From: DASXRU01 sp039933315
GTDB taxonomy: Bacteria; Acidobacteriota; Blastocatellia; Pyrinomonadales; Pyrinomonadaceae
Direction of reading: 5' to 3'
NCBI GenBank assembly: GCA_039933315.1
Contig: JBDTOI010000016.1
Location: forward strand, 1-42,840
Length of the DNA: 42,840 nt
The translations under genes and the position numbers were made by a program. Of this stretch, positions 1 to 6,180 are shown in pieces (position 1 is the stretch's first letter; each line of letters begins with the position of its first letter). The notes below the pieces were generated by a model. That model was not told the DNA's origin. It worked only from the letters and a program-made list of their open reading frames with translations, and made no database searches.

Positions 1-48
<48 letters not shown>

Positions 49-105
49 TCTTTCTTAGAGTTGCTGGCCGCCGTTTCGGTGGCCATTTCAATGTAAGCGA
101 GCTGT

Positions 106-1389
106 TTGATCCTCCATGGTGACCAGAGACCCGGCTTGAGAGTTCTTAGTGTAAAAACTACTGAGCGACTTCGTGGCGTTGATGCCCTTCGCGGCATTGC
201 AGCGTTGGGAGTCGTCCTCTATCACGCAGTCGGCTATAGGCCACACGGGCAAACAGGCGCACTTTGGAGTTGGCTGGCTGGGCCGTTATGGGTCGGTGCC
301 TCATTCGGCTATGCCGGGGTGTTTTTGTTCTTCGTGATTTCCGGATTCTGTATTCACTTGCAATGGGCTCGGCGCCGGAAAACTGAAGATAAGCCTTCCA
401 TTGATTTTCGATCGTTCTGGAAGAGAAGGTTTAGAAGACTATACCCCCCCTACCTTATCGCGCTCGCTATTTACCTACTCGTCGCGGGATTTACAACAAA
501 GTTACAGGCAAGTGCGTTCTACGTGTGGGACATTACCTCACACATCTTCATGCTACATAACCTGGATTCACGCACCGTTTACAGCATAAATGGTGTGTTT
601 TGGACTCTCGCAGTTGAAGAGCAACTCTACCTTGCCTATTTCCCGCTTCTTTTTCTGCGAAATCGTTTCGGCTGGCGCCCTACGCTTATCATCTGCCTGG
701 CAACCCGCGTTATTTGGTTGCTCTTCAGTGTGGGAGCCCGGAACGCGTGGGGATTCGATATCCCAGTCACAGAGGCTGCAGCATCGCATTGGTTTACTTG
801 GGCTTTGGGCGCCTTGGCAGTGGAAGCTGCGTTAGGGATCGTCATATTACCGAAGTGGTGTAGTCGTACCAGCCTAGGTGTCATGGCCCTGCTGTCGGCT
901 GTGGGTTTGACCTACCTTCTTCCCGTGATCGAGTCGCATGAGCCACTTCACAGTGCGGGCTGGCTGGTCCTGCACCCGCTCTGGGGCAGCGCCTTTTTCT
1001 TCATTTTGAACAGGTTGGTTATCGCAGAACAACGATGGCGGGAATTAATTAAGACCCCCATGCTGGTGCGAACATGCGCCTCAATCGGAGTTTTCTCTTA
1101 TTCACTCTACCTCACACATCAGCTGTTACTTATGGAGTCTTACCGCTTTACACGTCTGGGTCTTTCCGAGACATTTGTTGCCGTGGTGATACTTACGCCG
1201 GCCACGATTTTCTTCGCGTGGATATTTTTCGCGTTTTGCGAAAGACCCTTTCTTAGGCCATTGTCGAAGGCGACCCCCCCGGATAATCTTCTGGTCCCCG
1301 TGGGCGAGTCCTACTACTTCAAGGTACCGCTGGGGAAACCTTCTTCATTGTTAAACGTTAACCAAGTCGAGCCACGACAATCCGGTTAA
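106..1389 (+). CDS. Acyltransferase 3 family membrane protein (OafA/YrhL-like)
   Basis: Probable integral-membrane O-acyltransferase that acetylates or acylates a sugar of surface polysaccharide, lipid or peptidoglycan. The protein is 427 residues, mostly hydrophobic, with about ten predicted membrane segments. Family hallmarks are an N-terminal RG..ALRGIAA..VVLYH motif (about residues 23-40, with the conserved Arg...His), a basic R-F-R-RLYPPYL motif near 107-117, and FWTLAVEEQLYL near 165-176, the usual W-[ST]-L-x-x-E-E-Q signature. The TTG start is uncertain; another in-frame TTG lies at 136. It stands alone between tRNA-Pro and the HU gene. A 14-bp perfect palindrome overlaps its stop codon. 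The acceptor substrate cannot be told from sequence. Confidence 0.9.
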   Translation: MILHGDQRPGLRVLSVKTTERLRGVDALRGIAALGVVLYHAVGYRPHGQTGALWSWLAGPLWVGASFGYAGVFLFFVISGFCIHLQWARRRKTEDKPSIDFRSFWKRRFRRLYPPYLIALAIYLLVAGFTTKLQASAFYVWDITSHIFMLHNLDSRTVYSINGVFWTLAVEEQLYLAYFPLLFLRNRFGWRPTLIICLATRVIWLLFSVGARNAWGFDIPVTEAAASHWFTWALGALAVEAALGIVILPKWCSRTSLGVMALLSAVGLTYLLPVIESHEPLHSAGWLVLHPLWGSAFFFILNRLVIAEQRWRELIKTPMLVRTCASIGVFSYSLYLTHQLLLMESYRFTRLGLSETFVAVVILTPATIFFAWIFFAFCERPFLRPLSKATPPDNLLVPVGESYYFKVPLGKPSSLLNVNQVEPRQSG

Positions 1390-1401
1390 TTCGGCCGAAT
1401 T
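1388..1401. repeat. 14-bp perfect palindrome between acyltransferase and HU gene
   Basis: AATTCGGCCGAATT is a perfect palindrome that includes the last two bases of the acyltransferase stop codon and lies about 40 bp before a TATGAT box upstream of the HU gene. It could be an operator, or it may be chance. No U-run follows, so it is not a convincing terminator. Confidence 0.35.
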
Positions 1402-1441
1402 CGCGTAAAATAGCGTTTTTATGCAGACTTCTGGCTCCGTG

Positions 1442-1447
1442 TATGAT
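1442..1447 (+). promoter_or_regulatory. Possible -10 box for the HU gene
   Basis: TATGAT sits 61 bp before the chosen HU start, with no good -35 element at 16-18 bp. This is a weak prediction based on the hexamer and its position in an AT-rich stretch. Confidence 0.3.
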
Positions 1448-1507
1448 ATATGTTGCCGCATCAGCTTTTTCAATTATTGTTAGTCGATGGAGGTATCACA
1501 CCACGCC

Positions 1508-1822
1508 ATGGCGACCACAGCGGCATCAGGCAAACGACGGATGACTCAATCCGAGGTAATCAACCACTTTGCCGAAAAAACCGGCATGAAACGCGCTCAG
1601 GTAAAGGAATTTTTCGAAGAGCTTTCGAACCTGGCGTCGCAGGAAGTAAAGTCGAACGGAGAGTTCGTGTTACCTGGATTCGGAAAGCTTGTGCGGTCCG
1701 AGCGGAAAGCGCGCGAAGGGCGTAACCCTGCCACGGGTGAGACCATTCAGATTCCGGCAAAGACTACCCTCAAGTTCCGCGTCGGAAAATCAATGAAAGA
1801 CACGGTTCTGCCAAAGAAGTAG
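1508..1822 (+). CDS. HU/IHF-family nucleoid DNA-binding protein
   Basis: Small basic dimeric DNA-bending protein that compacts the nucleoid. The 104-residue product carries the full HU fold: helical N-terminal half (SEVINHFAEKTGMKRAQVKEFFEEL), then LPGFGKL, and the flexible arm RNPATGETIQIPAK, which inserts Pro into the DNA minor groove, ending in a basic tail. An in-frame ATG exists at 1487, but it overlaps the GGAGG Shine-Dalgarno-like sequence at 1489-1494, so ATG 1508 is preferred. The extra Thr/Ser/Lys-rich N-terminus (MATTAASGKRR) is slightly longer than in E. coli HU, which has about 90 residues. Chromosomal single copy in this window; there is no operon partner. Confidence 0.93.
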   Translation: MATTAASGKRRMTQSEVINHFAEKTGMKRAQVKEFFEELSNLASQEVKSNGEFVLPGFGKLVRSERKAREGRNPATGETIQIPAKTTLKFRVGKSMKDTVLPKK

Positions 1823-2064
1823 ATCGCTTTAGTTGGTCTAACTGAGAGACTTGTACGGCACCGACCAGGGCCGCGCGCTAGTTGCGCTGCGTTGCTCCGT
1901 CGGTGCCTTAGTCTTTGTTCACCTGAAACAACCCGTATCGATTGGTCCGATCGACGTTTGTCTGCCGGCATTCAGCTTCTTGCACGAAAAGCCCTTATTT
2001 CTTGCCCATTTTCCGCTAAATCTGCGGCCCAAAAGTTTTTCTGGCTTTTGCTCAATTCCTTCGT
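1823..2064. other. Intergenic region with a 9-bp inverted repeat
   Basis: No convincing gene. Short frames at 1851-2179 lack a ribosome site and show no protein-like composition. The only clear structure is GGCACCGAC (1857-1865) paired with GTCGGTGCC (1899-1907), a perfect 9-bp stem whose 33-nt loop contains GC-rich self-complementary sequence. It lies 35 nt after the HU stop and is followed by a loose T-rich stretch, so it may be the HU transcript 3' end, though it is not a canonical terminator. Confidence 0.45.
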
Positions 2065-2070
2065 TATAAT
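2065..2070 (+). promoter_or_regulatory. Consensus -10 box (TATAAT) for the leader of the 82-residue ORF
   Basis: Perfect TATAAT at 2065-2070, preceded at 17 bp by the poor -35 match TGGCTT (2042-2047). Transcription from here would give a leader of about 190 nt before the GTG start at 2264. Confidence 0.45.
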
Positions 2071-2102
2071 GCCGAGTTTCATTCGACTAGGTAGAAAGAT
2101 GG

Positions 2103-2238
2103 GGCAAGGGACTGGGGATGGTTCCGTGCCAAAATCGGGGGAGAAACGTAACAATTTTGCATCCGAAGTGTGTGACTAAGCATCTAAAATTGGCTGACGA
2201 CAATACATTCCGAAGCTCTCAGGCTAAACGAGTTTCGG
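2103..2238 (+). promoter_or_regulatory. Structured 5' leader with three hairpins (candidate cis-regulatory RNA)
   Basis: Three successive stem-loops are visible. The first (2103-2130) pairs GGCA-A-GG-G-AC with GT-T-CC-G-TGCC. The second pairs CAATTTT (2152-2158) with AAAATTG (2186-2192). The third pairs CCGAAGCTC (2210-2218) with GAGTTTCGG (2230-2238) around an 11-nt loop and ends 8 nt before the AAGGAG ribosome site. The CTCTC at 2216-2220 can alternatively pair with GAGAG at 2254-2258, just after the ribosome site, so a two-state switch is conceivable. The CTCTCAGGC string resembles part of glycine riboswitches, but the rest of that aptamer is not seen. Function is inferred only from structure and position. 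Confidence 0.4.
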
Positions 2239-2263
2239 AGGGATAGAAGGAGCGAGAGAAATC

Positions 2264-2512
2264 GTGGTTTTCGACAGACATCTGCCGTTAGATGAGCGGC
2301 TACTTAGAATCGATCATATACAGGCGCGACGCTATTCGAAGCTTATGGGGACCGCCTTGGACATCGCCACCGAAGGCATTTTGCGGCACTTAGGTGCCTG
2401 CGACCGCATGGACGTTAACCCAGATACCTCGGCGGTGCGGGAAATAATCGATGATGCGCTAAATGGGCGCCGAGTTTTCGCAGAAACAAGTGAACGACCC
2501 AGGGCGGCATAA
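2264..2512 (+). CDS. Small protein of unknown function (82 aa)
   Basis: Not recognised. The frame starts with GTG, has AAGGAG at 2247-2252 as ribosome site, and ends 26 nt before a terminator-like hairpin, so it looks like a complete single-gene transcript. The product is acidic-basic mixed, soluble and probably helical (residues 10-45 and 55-72), with no signal peptide, no membrane segment and no metal-binding cluster; it has one Cys. The long structured leader upstream suggests post-transcriptional control. It could be a small regulator, but nothing in the sequence proves a role. Confidence 0.6.
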   Translation: MVFDRHLPLDERLLRIDHIQARRYSKLMGTALDIATEGILRHLGACDRMDVNPDTSAVREIIDDALNGRRVFAETSERPRAA

Positions 2513-2538
2513 CATTTTGTCAGCCCCGGTTATTTTTG

Positions 2539-2573
2539 AGAGACCGCTGGACTCTGGACGGCGGCCTCTTTTT
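2539..2573 (+). terminator. Rho-independent terminator after the 82-aa ORF
   Basis: AGAG-A-CCGC (2539-2547) pairs with GCGG-C-CTCT (2561-2569), eight pairs with one internal A/C mismatch, loop of 13 nt, followed by TTTT (2570-2573). It separates the small ORF from the tRNA genes. Confidence 0.65.
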
Positions 2574-2626
2574 GCCTCAAGTCTTAAATCGAACGGAAAG
2601 TATCTTGAGCCGTAGTCAATCGTGTG

Positions 2627-2655
2627 TTGGCGCCATACGTTCAGTGCGTGATAAC
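2627..2655 (+). promoter_or_regulatory. Candidate promoter of the tRNA-Arg/tRNA-His cluster
   Basis: TTGGCG (2627-2632) and GATAAC (2650-2655) are separated by 17 bp, each matching 4 of 6 consensus positions. The start site would fall a short distance before the tRNA-Arg 5' end at 2678. Confidence 0.4.
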
Positions 2656-2677
2656 ATTCGCTGACGCTTTGGTATGC

Positions 2678-3009
2678 GCCCCTGTAGCTCAGCGGATAGA
2701 GCATCTGCCTTGTTGGAGCCTTAATGGGGAACGAAGCATTATTAACTCATTGAGTGGACGGCCCTGTATGCGAGAACGCCCTGACAGCCTCTGATACTCG
2801 AGAATACCTGAGTAACAATTCACGAGGATTGGGTAACCCGCAGGAAACCGCGAGCTGTGTCAGGCGCGGGATCCTCAGAGACTATACGGGCCGGGGCTGC
2901 AATGCCTAAGATATAGTCCAGCCAGCAAACCCGACTTGTCGGGCGGTCAGGGAAAGCCTGATGCTGGATGCTAAGCAGAGGGCCGCAGGTTCGAGTCCTG
3001 CCGGGGGCA
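2678..3009 (+). tRNA. tRNA-Arg(UCU) interrupted by a group I intron
   Basis: Exon 1 (2678-2711) has acceptor GCCCCTG, TA, D stem GCTC/GAGC, anticodon stem TCTGC and the first three loop bases C32, T33, T34. Exon 2 (2971-3009) has loop bases CTAA, anticodon stem GCAGA, variable GGGCC, T arm GCAGG-TTCGAGT-CCTGC, acceptor CGGGGGC and A73. All stems pair (one T.G in the acceptor). Joined, the loop is CTTCTAA, giving anticodon TCT, which reads AGA/AGG arginine codons. CCA is not encoded. The 259-nt intron falls after anticodon position 34. A standard tRNA finder without intron handling would miss this gene. Without splicing the cell would need another tRNA for AGA/AGG; whether one exists is outside the window. 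Confidence 0.9.
2712..2970 (+). ncRNA. Self-splicing-type group I intron in tRNA-Arg anticodon loop
   Basis: The intron separates U34 from C35 and ends in G (2970), as required for omega-G. The conserved R element CAGAGACTATACGGG (2876-2890) and S element AAGATATAGTCC (2908-2919) are present; ACTATA pairs with TATAGT to form P7, and the S element is the same core string found in the Tetrahymena intron. A likely P3 pairs GGCCC (2760-2764) with GGGCC (2888-2892). P8 may be GGGC/GCCT around TGCAAT. The 5' exon end CTT can pair with GAG (2716-2718), placing the required U.G at the splice site (P1). Peripheral hairpins near the 3' end include CCGAC/GTCGG and TCAGG/CCTGA. No homing endonuclease frame fits inside. 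P4-P6 was not fully resolved by eye. Confidence 0.9.
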
Positions 3010-3040
3010 TTTCCAAACCGGGAGTTTAATACTAGTCTGT

Positions 3041-3118
3041 GGCGGCTATAGTTCAGTCGGTTAGAACGCTTGATTGTGGATCAAGAGGTCGTGGGTTCGA
3101 GTCCCACTAGCCGCCCCA
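3041..3118 (+). tRNA. tRNA-His(GUG)
   Basis: Complete cloverleaf: G-1 at 3041 opposite C73 (3115), the identity element of tRNA-His; acceptor GCGGCTA/TAGCCGC; D stem GTTC/GAAC; anticodon stem CTTGA/TCAAG with loop TTGTGGA (anticodon GTG at 3076-3078); T arm GTGGG-TTCGAGT-CCCAC; CCA encoded at 3116-3118. It lies 31 nt after the intron-bearing tRNA-Arg and probably shares its transcript. Confidence 0.97.
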
Positions 3119-3171
3119 TCCGGACGCTCCCCTCATCCAAACATGGACGATTGTTTAAGTCAGAAGAACCT

Positions 3172-3438
3172 ATGCCGGAAGAACAAAGAACCGCCAACAA
3201 CTCCCAAACATACGTGGTGGACGCCGACGATTTCTCTTTTGAGGCAGTTGAACGCGAGAACGGGCAGGCCACTGTGATCCGCTTCAAGCTTACCGACCCC
3301 CGTTATCATGCTGGTGATGTACTCCTGGTGTTGTCCGGGAGCGAAATCCATTTTCACGGGATGATCGGTAGCCTTGCCGATGGGTGGGCAACGGCATCAG
3401 ATAAACGAGGATCCCTTCTCCCTGCCATGGTGCAGTGA
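3172..3438 (+). CDS. Small protein of unknown function (88 aa)
   Basis: Not recognised. The frame is open back into tRNA-His, but the part before 3172 is tRNA and spacer read as protein; ATG 3172 (MPEEQRT...) is the first plausible start, with only a weak AGAAGAAC upstream. The product is soluble and acidic at its N-terminus, with an alternating pattern from about residue 15 to 70 that suggests a small beta-rich domain. It has no signal peptide, no membrane segment and no cysteines. It ends 67 bp before the convergent VWA gene. It may be lineage-specific; no function is assigned. Confidence 0.5.
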   Translation: MPEEQRTANNSQTYVVDADDFSFEAVERENGQATVIRFKLTDPRYHAGDVLLVLSGSEIHFHGMIGSLADGWATASDKRGSLLPAMVQ

Positions 3439-3505
3439 CGTTTTCTCCAGACTTCCTGTTGACAAGATCAGAGAACGGAAAACACGCAAGCTAACCCGCT
3501 CGGCG

Positions 3506-4486
3506 TTAACGAGTGTACCCGGCTGGATGACGGACTTCGATCTCCGGTGCAAGCGATTTAACTTCGATCTTGTGAAACCCCTTGCCAGTATGTGTAGATA
3601 GGTAGGTAAGCGCTATCTGCATCCCTAACGAAGCGTCGATGTCGCGCAGAAATTGATCAAAGCTAACCGGCGCGTTTGTTCCCTGGAAGAACGCATGCCC
3701 GCCCGTTTCACTGGATAGCCTTTGCAAAGCGCTCTGCGCACTGCCCACCAGAAGGAAATTCCCGCTCGCCGTCGCAGAAACGCTGGGCGAATAAATCGAA
3801 TATATCGCAACGCTTCGTTTCTGGGCTTCCGAAATCGCCTTGTGCAGATCATAACTGTTTACAATAGAACCGGGGTCCACACCGCGCGAGATATCCAGTC
3901 CGTCTGACACCACCAGCATAGCGCGCCTGCCGAGGGGCTGAGACTCGAACCTCTTCAGACCTTCCCGTATTTCGACATAGGGATTGAAAGTAGCGACCCC
4001 CGCATGCCCAATAGGAATTCGCAAAGCGCCAGCTGCCTTATTGAGATCGCTCGTAAACCGCTGCCGCACGTCCAGTGACCCGCCACGGATGTAGCCGATC
4101 AAAACTCGAGAGCCGGGCGGAAGGCGACGTATGAATTCCGCTATCGTCTTAATCTCATTGCTCACGGATGACACAAGATCATCTTGGACAAGGACGGCTA
4201 TCGAAAGCGGCGTCGTCGAAAGACTGCGAATCGAAATTGATGGCTGCTCCTCTCCATCTTCGCGAACAACGAGATCTACCAGTTGGACTTCTTTCTTCGG
4301 CTGGGAGTGACGTATTCGCACAGTTACGGGTATGGTTACCGGTTTCTCTGAGCCGCCGCTCGCGTTGCGCACGAAGACTCTTCCGTCCCGTTCCTGTGGC
4401 AAGGAGAAGACGGTACTCGCCAGTAAAAGTATCGCGCTTACGGCCACCACTGTGGCCCGATTCTGACTGAGACCTATTTTGCTCAT
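3506..4486 (-). CDS. Exported VWA-domain protein, acidobacterial type (TIGR03436-like)
   Basis: Secreted or periplasmic von Willebrand factor A protein of the kind found in many copies in Acidobacteriota; the usual role is protein-protein or ligand binding, and partners are unknown. The 326-residue product has an N-terminal signal/anchor (about residues 10-30), a beta domain with VQLVDLVVREDGEEQ typical of the family, then a VWA fold with LSIAVLVQDD near 95-103 and MLVVSDGLD near 190-198. The canonical DxSxS metal site is altered here (DDLVSS), so metal binding may be lost. ATG 4486 is preferred over GTG 4489 because GGAG lies 5 nt upstream. It is convergent with the small ORF before it and divergent from the next gene. 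Confidence 0.85.
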   Translation of the reverse strand: MSKIGLSQNRATVVAVSAILLLASTVFSLPQERDGRVFVRNASGGSEKPVTIPVTVRIRHSQPKKEVQLVDLVVREDGEEQPSISIRSLSTTPLSIAVLVQDDLVSSVSNEIKTIAEFIRRLPPGSRVLIGYIRGGSLDVRQRFTSDLNKAAGALRIPIGHAGVATFNPYVEIREGLKRFESQPLGRRAMLVVSDGLDISRGVDPGSIVNSYDLHKAISEAQKRSVAIYSIYSPSVSATASGNFLLVGSAQSALQRLSSETGGHAFFQGTNAPVSFDQFLRDIDASLGMQIALTYLSTHTGKGFHKIEVKSLAPEIEVRHPAGYTR

Positions 4487-4609
4487 CACTTCTCCATTGG
4501 TCTGCTGGGCAATCTTATTATACTGGACTGAAAGCTCAAAGGTGATCGACTAGTCCCCTGCTGGTGAAGGCGTTGCAGACGGGGTATGATCCCTCTCGAA
4601 TTGGTAGTG

Positions 4610-5407
4610 ATGGATAACAGAGAGCATATGGCGAACAGAATGACTACAGGCAAGATCAGCGCCGGCGATCGGAGAACAGCCGCGATCTTGAACTGGGCAC
4701 CCTGGGTTTCAGTTGCCCTTCTTACTCTGGCGCCCACACTGTTCTTTCTTTTCTTTTATTTCACATCCGCGGAAGAAGCCGCGGTTTACCTACTACTGGC
4801 CATGACTTCACTGGTATTAGGTTCGGCAAGCGGACTAATCGTTGCCATCGCGTTGCTCTTTTATCGTCGCTACTGGGCCGGGCGACTACGGGAGCGGTTG
4901 GCGGCCGATGGTATTACAGCCGGAGAGGTTCCATGGTTTTCATCAGAGTTGACTTCGGTTGAGCGCAGAGCCCTGAAGCAAATGCAGGAGCACTCCCCGG
5001 CGCTCGCAGACGCTTATTGTGAGACCCTCGCGATACGTTTAAATGCGAGCCGCGTAGTTGCCGGGGCCCGGAGGGAACTGCTCCAGGTTCAACAACGACT
5101 GAATCGCGCGACAAATATTCAAGGAGCTGACACCAGCGCTCTGCTCCAAGATTTGCAACTTGATCGGGCGCGGCTCGAAGGAATTAAGCGCGAAGGACAA
5201 GGAAGTTTATCCGAGGCCGAAGCGCGCCTGCAGACGATTGAGGCCACGGCAGGTCGCGGTTCCGACTGGGCGACGACGAACTACATGCTGCAACGCTTAA
5301 ACGAAGGGAAGACCAATGTACCGATGGCGTTGGAGAGTGCCCGCCTCGAGCAACAGATTCGTGAAGACACCGAGCGAGAGCTGCGTGAGCAACGCCCCTC
5401 GAGTTAA
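4610..5407 (+). CDS. Two-TM membrane protein with C-terminal coiled coil, function unknown
   Basis: Not assigned to a named family. The frame is open from 4586; ATGs at 4610, 4628 and 4640 are possible starts and 4610 is used here. After a short polar N-terminus there are two hydrophobic segments (about residues 28-52 and 58-85), then a basic YRRYWAGRLRERL stretch and a long soluble helix-rich tail with heptad-like charge patterns (about 125-245: RRELLQVQQRL..., LQLDRARLEGIKREG...), likely a coiled coil. It may be a membrane-anchored scaffold. It is divergent from the VWA gene (about 120 bp between starts) and convergent with the receiver gene. Confidence 0.7.
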   Translation: MDNREHMANRMTTGKISAGDRRTAAILNWAPWVSVALLTLAPTLFFLFFYFTSAEEAAVYLLLAMTSLVLGSASGLIVAIALLFYRRYWAGRLRERLAADGITAGEVPWFSSELTSVERRALKQMQEHSPALADAYCETLAIRLNASRVVAGARRELLQVQQRLNRATNIQGADTSALLQDLQLDRARLEGIKREGQGSLSEAEARLQTIEATAGRGSDWATTNYMLQRLNEGKTNVPMALESARLEQQIREDTERELREQRPSS

Positions 5408-5512
5408 GCGCCGGGCTTCTGGTACTTCAAACAACCAACAGCAAGTCTCTCTCCCAACACCAATAGGCATGCGGAAGGTGCCTGGGGTTTTCAACTCATT
5501 CGCTCAATTGAG

Positions 5513-5953
5513 TCAGTCTGTACTACTTGCTTCAGAAGTAGGGTTGACGACCGTAGGGTTCTTGCCATCATTTGCCAAGCCATTCGCGAGGGCCCGACGA
5601 TAGCTTATGGCTCGCGTGACATTGTCCTCGACCACCTCAAGGCTGAAAGGCTTTAGCAAGTAGGCAAACGCACCCAGGTTGATTAAGCCCTGGGCGTGCT
5701 CCTGATCGCTGATACCGGAAATGACAATGACGGGCGTGCCCGGGTAGTTCTGCAGCACATGTCCCAGCAACTCCAAACCGCTCAGACCCGGCATTGAAAT
5801 GTCAGTTAACACAACATCGTAGATATCGGATTGGAGTAGAGACAATGCCTTTTCAGCAGTCTCCGCAGTCCGACAGAGATACTGAGCGGCAAACAAGTCA
5901 TAGAGCGTATCGCGGATCGCCGGATCGTCGTCGACCACGAGAATAGAGGCCAT
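5513..5953 (-). CDS. Stand-alone response regulator receiver protein
   Basis: CheY-like phosphoacceptor that takes a phosphate from a histidine kinase, none of which is encoded nearby. The receiver domain covers about residues 3-118: acidic pair D9/D10, phosphoacceptor D51 in LTDISMPG, switch S79 in VIVISG, aromatic Y98 and conserved K101 in LLKPF. After it comes only a short tail of about 28 low-complexity residues, so there is no DNA-binding or enzymatic output domain; output is probably by protein-protein contact. A GAGG ribosome site precedes ATG 5953. It is a single gene, convergent with the membrane protein gene. Confidence 0.92.
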   Translation of the reverse strand: MASILVVDDDPAIRDTLYDLFAAQYLCRTAETAEKALSLLQSDIYDVVLTDISMPGLSGLELLGHVLQNYPGTPVIVISGISDQEHAQGLINLGAFAYLLKPFSLEVVEDNVTRAISYRRALANGLANDGKNPTVVNPTSEASSTD

Positions 5954-6096
5954 GTTTGAATCCTCGATATGATCAGGTTTCGCCTGCGCTCAGTCGGGTG
6001 GGAGGGGACTGCATCTTGCTACACGGTGAGTTGTGCCGCTTGAGCCGGAGGGATAGTAGCACAGCAATAACCGCTTTTGGCATAAGAAAAGAGCGC

Positions 6097-6146
6097 GGCG
6101 GTTGCGAAAAGGTTGGCAAAAACTCGCCAATCAATCCGCAACCGCC
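6097..6146 (-). terminator. Cruciform-like hairpin after the glycine-zipper gene
   Basis: GGCGGTTGCG (6097-6106) and CGCAACCGCC (6137-6146) form a perfect 10-bp stem, with an inner TTGGC/GCCAA stem (6113-6117/6126-6130). Read on the minus strand it starts 35 nt after the glycine-zipper stop and is followed by GCGCTCTTTTCTT. It is probably a terminator for that gene, though the U-run is displaced by a few bases. Confidence 0.55.
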
Positions 6147-6180
6147 TTAGCAGGACACCCGGACAATTCGCCAGTTCTGC

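Noticed and set aside
2048..2070. Sigma-70 -35/-10 pair using TTGCTC and TATAAT
   Set aside because: The spacing is only 11 bp, too short for a standard promoter; only the -10 box is reported with confidence.
1851..2179. Overlapping short open frames in the gap after HU
   Set aside because: They have no ribosome site, mutually overlap in different frames, and the region shows hairpins and a -10 box instead of coding character.
2150..2240. Glycine riboswitch
   Set aside because: The string CTCTCAGGC near 2216-2224 is reminiscent of a glycine aptamer, but the required partner segments (CACCGAAGG-type core and the P1 strand) are missing, and the downstream gene is not a glycine cleavage or transport gene.
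2712..2970. Homing endonuclease gene in the intron
   Set aside because: The intron is 259 nt and contains no open frame long enough for one.
3070..3171. N-terminal extension of the 88-residue protein
   Set aside because: The frame runs through tRNA-His, so the extra residues are tRNA sequence and the true start must lie after 3118.
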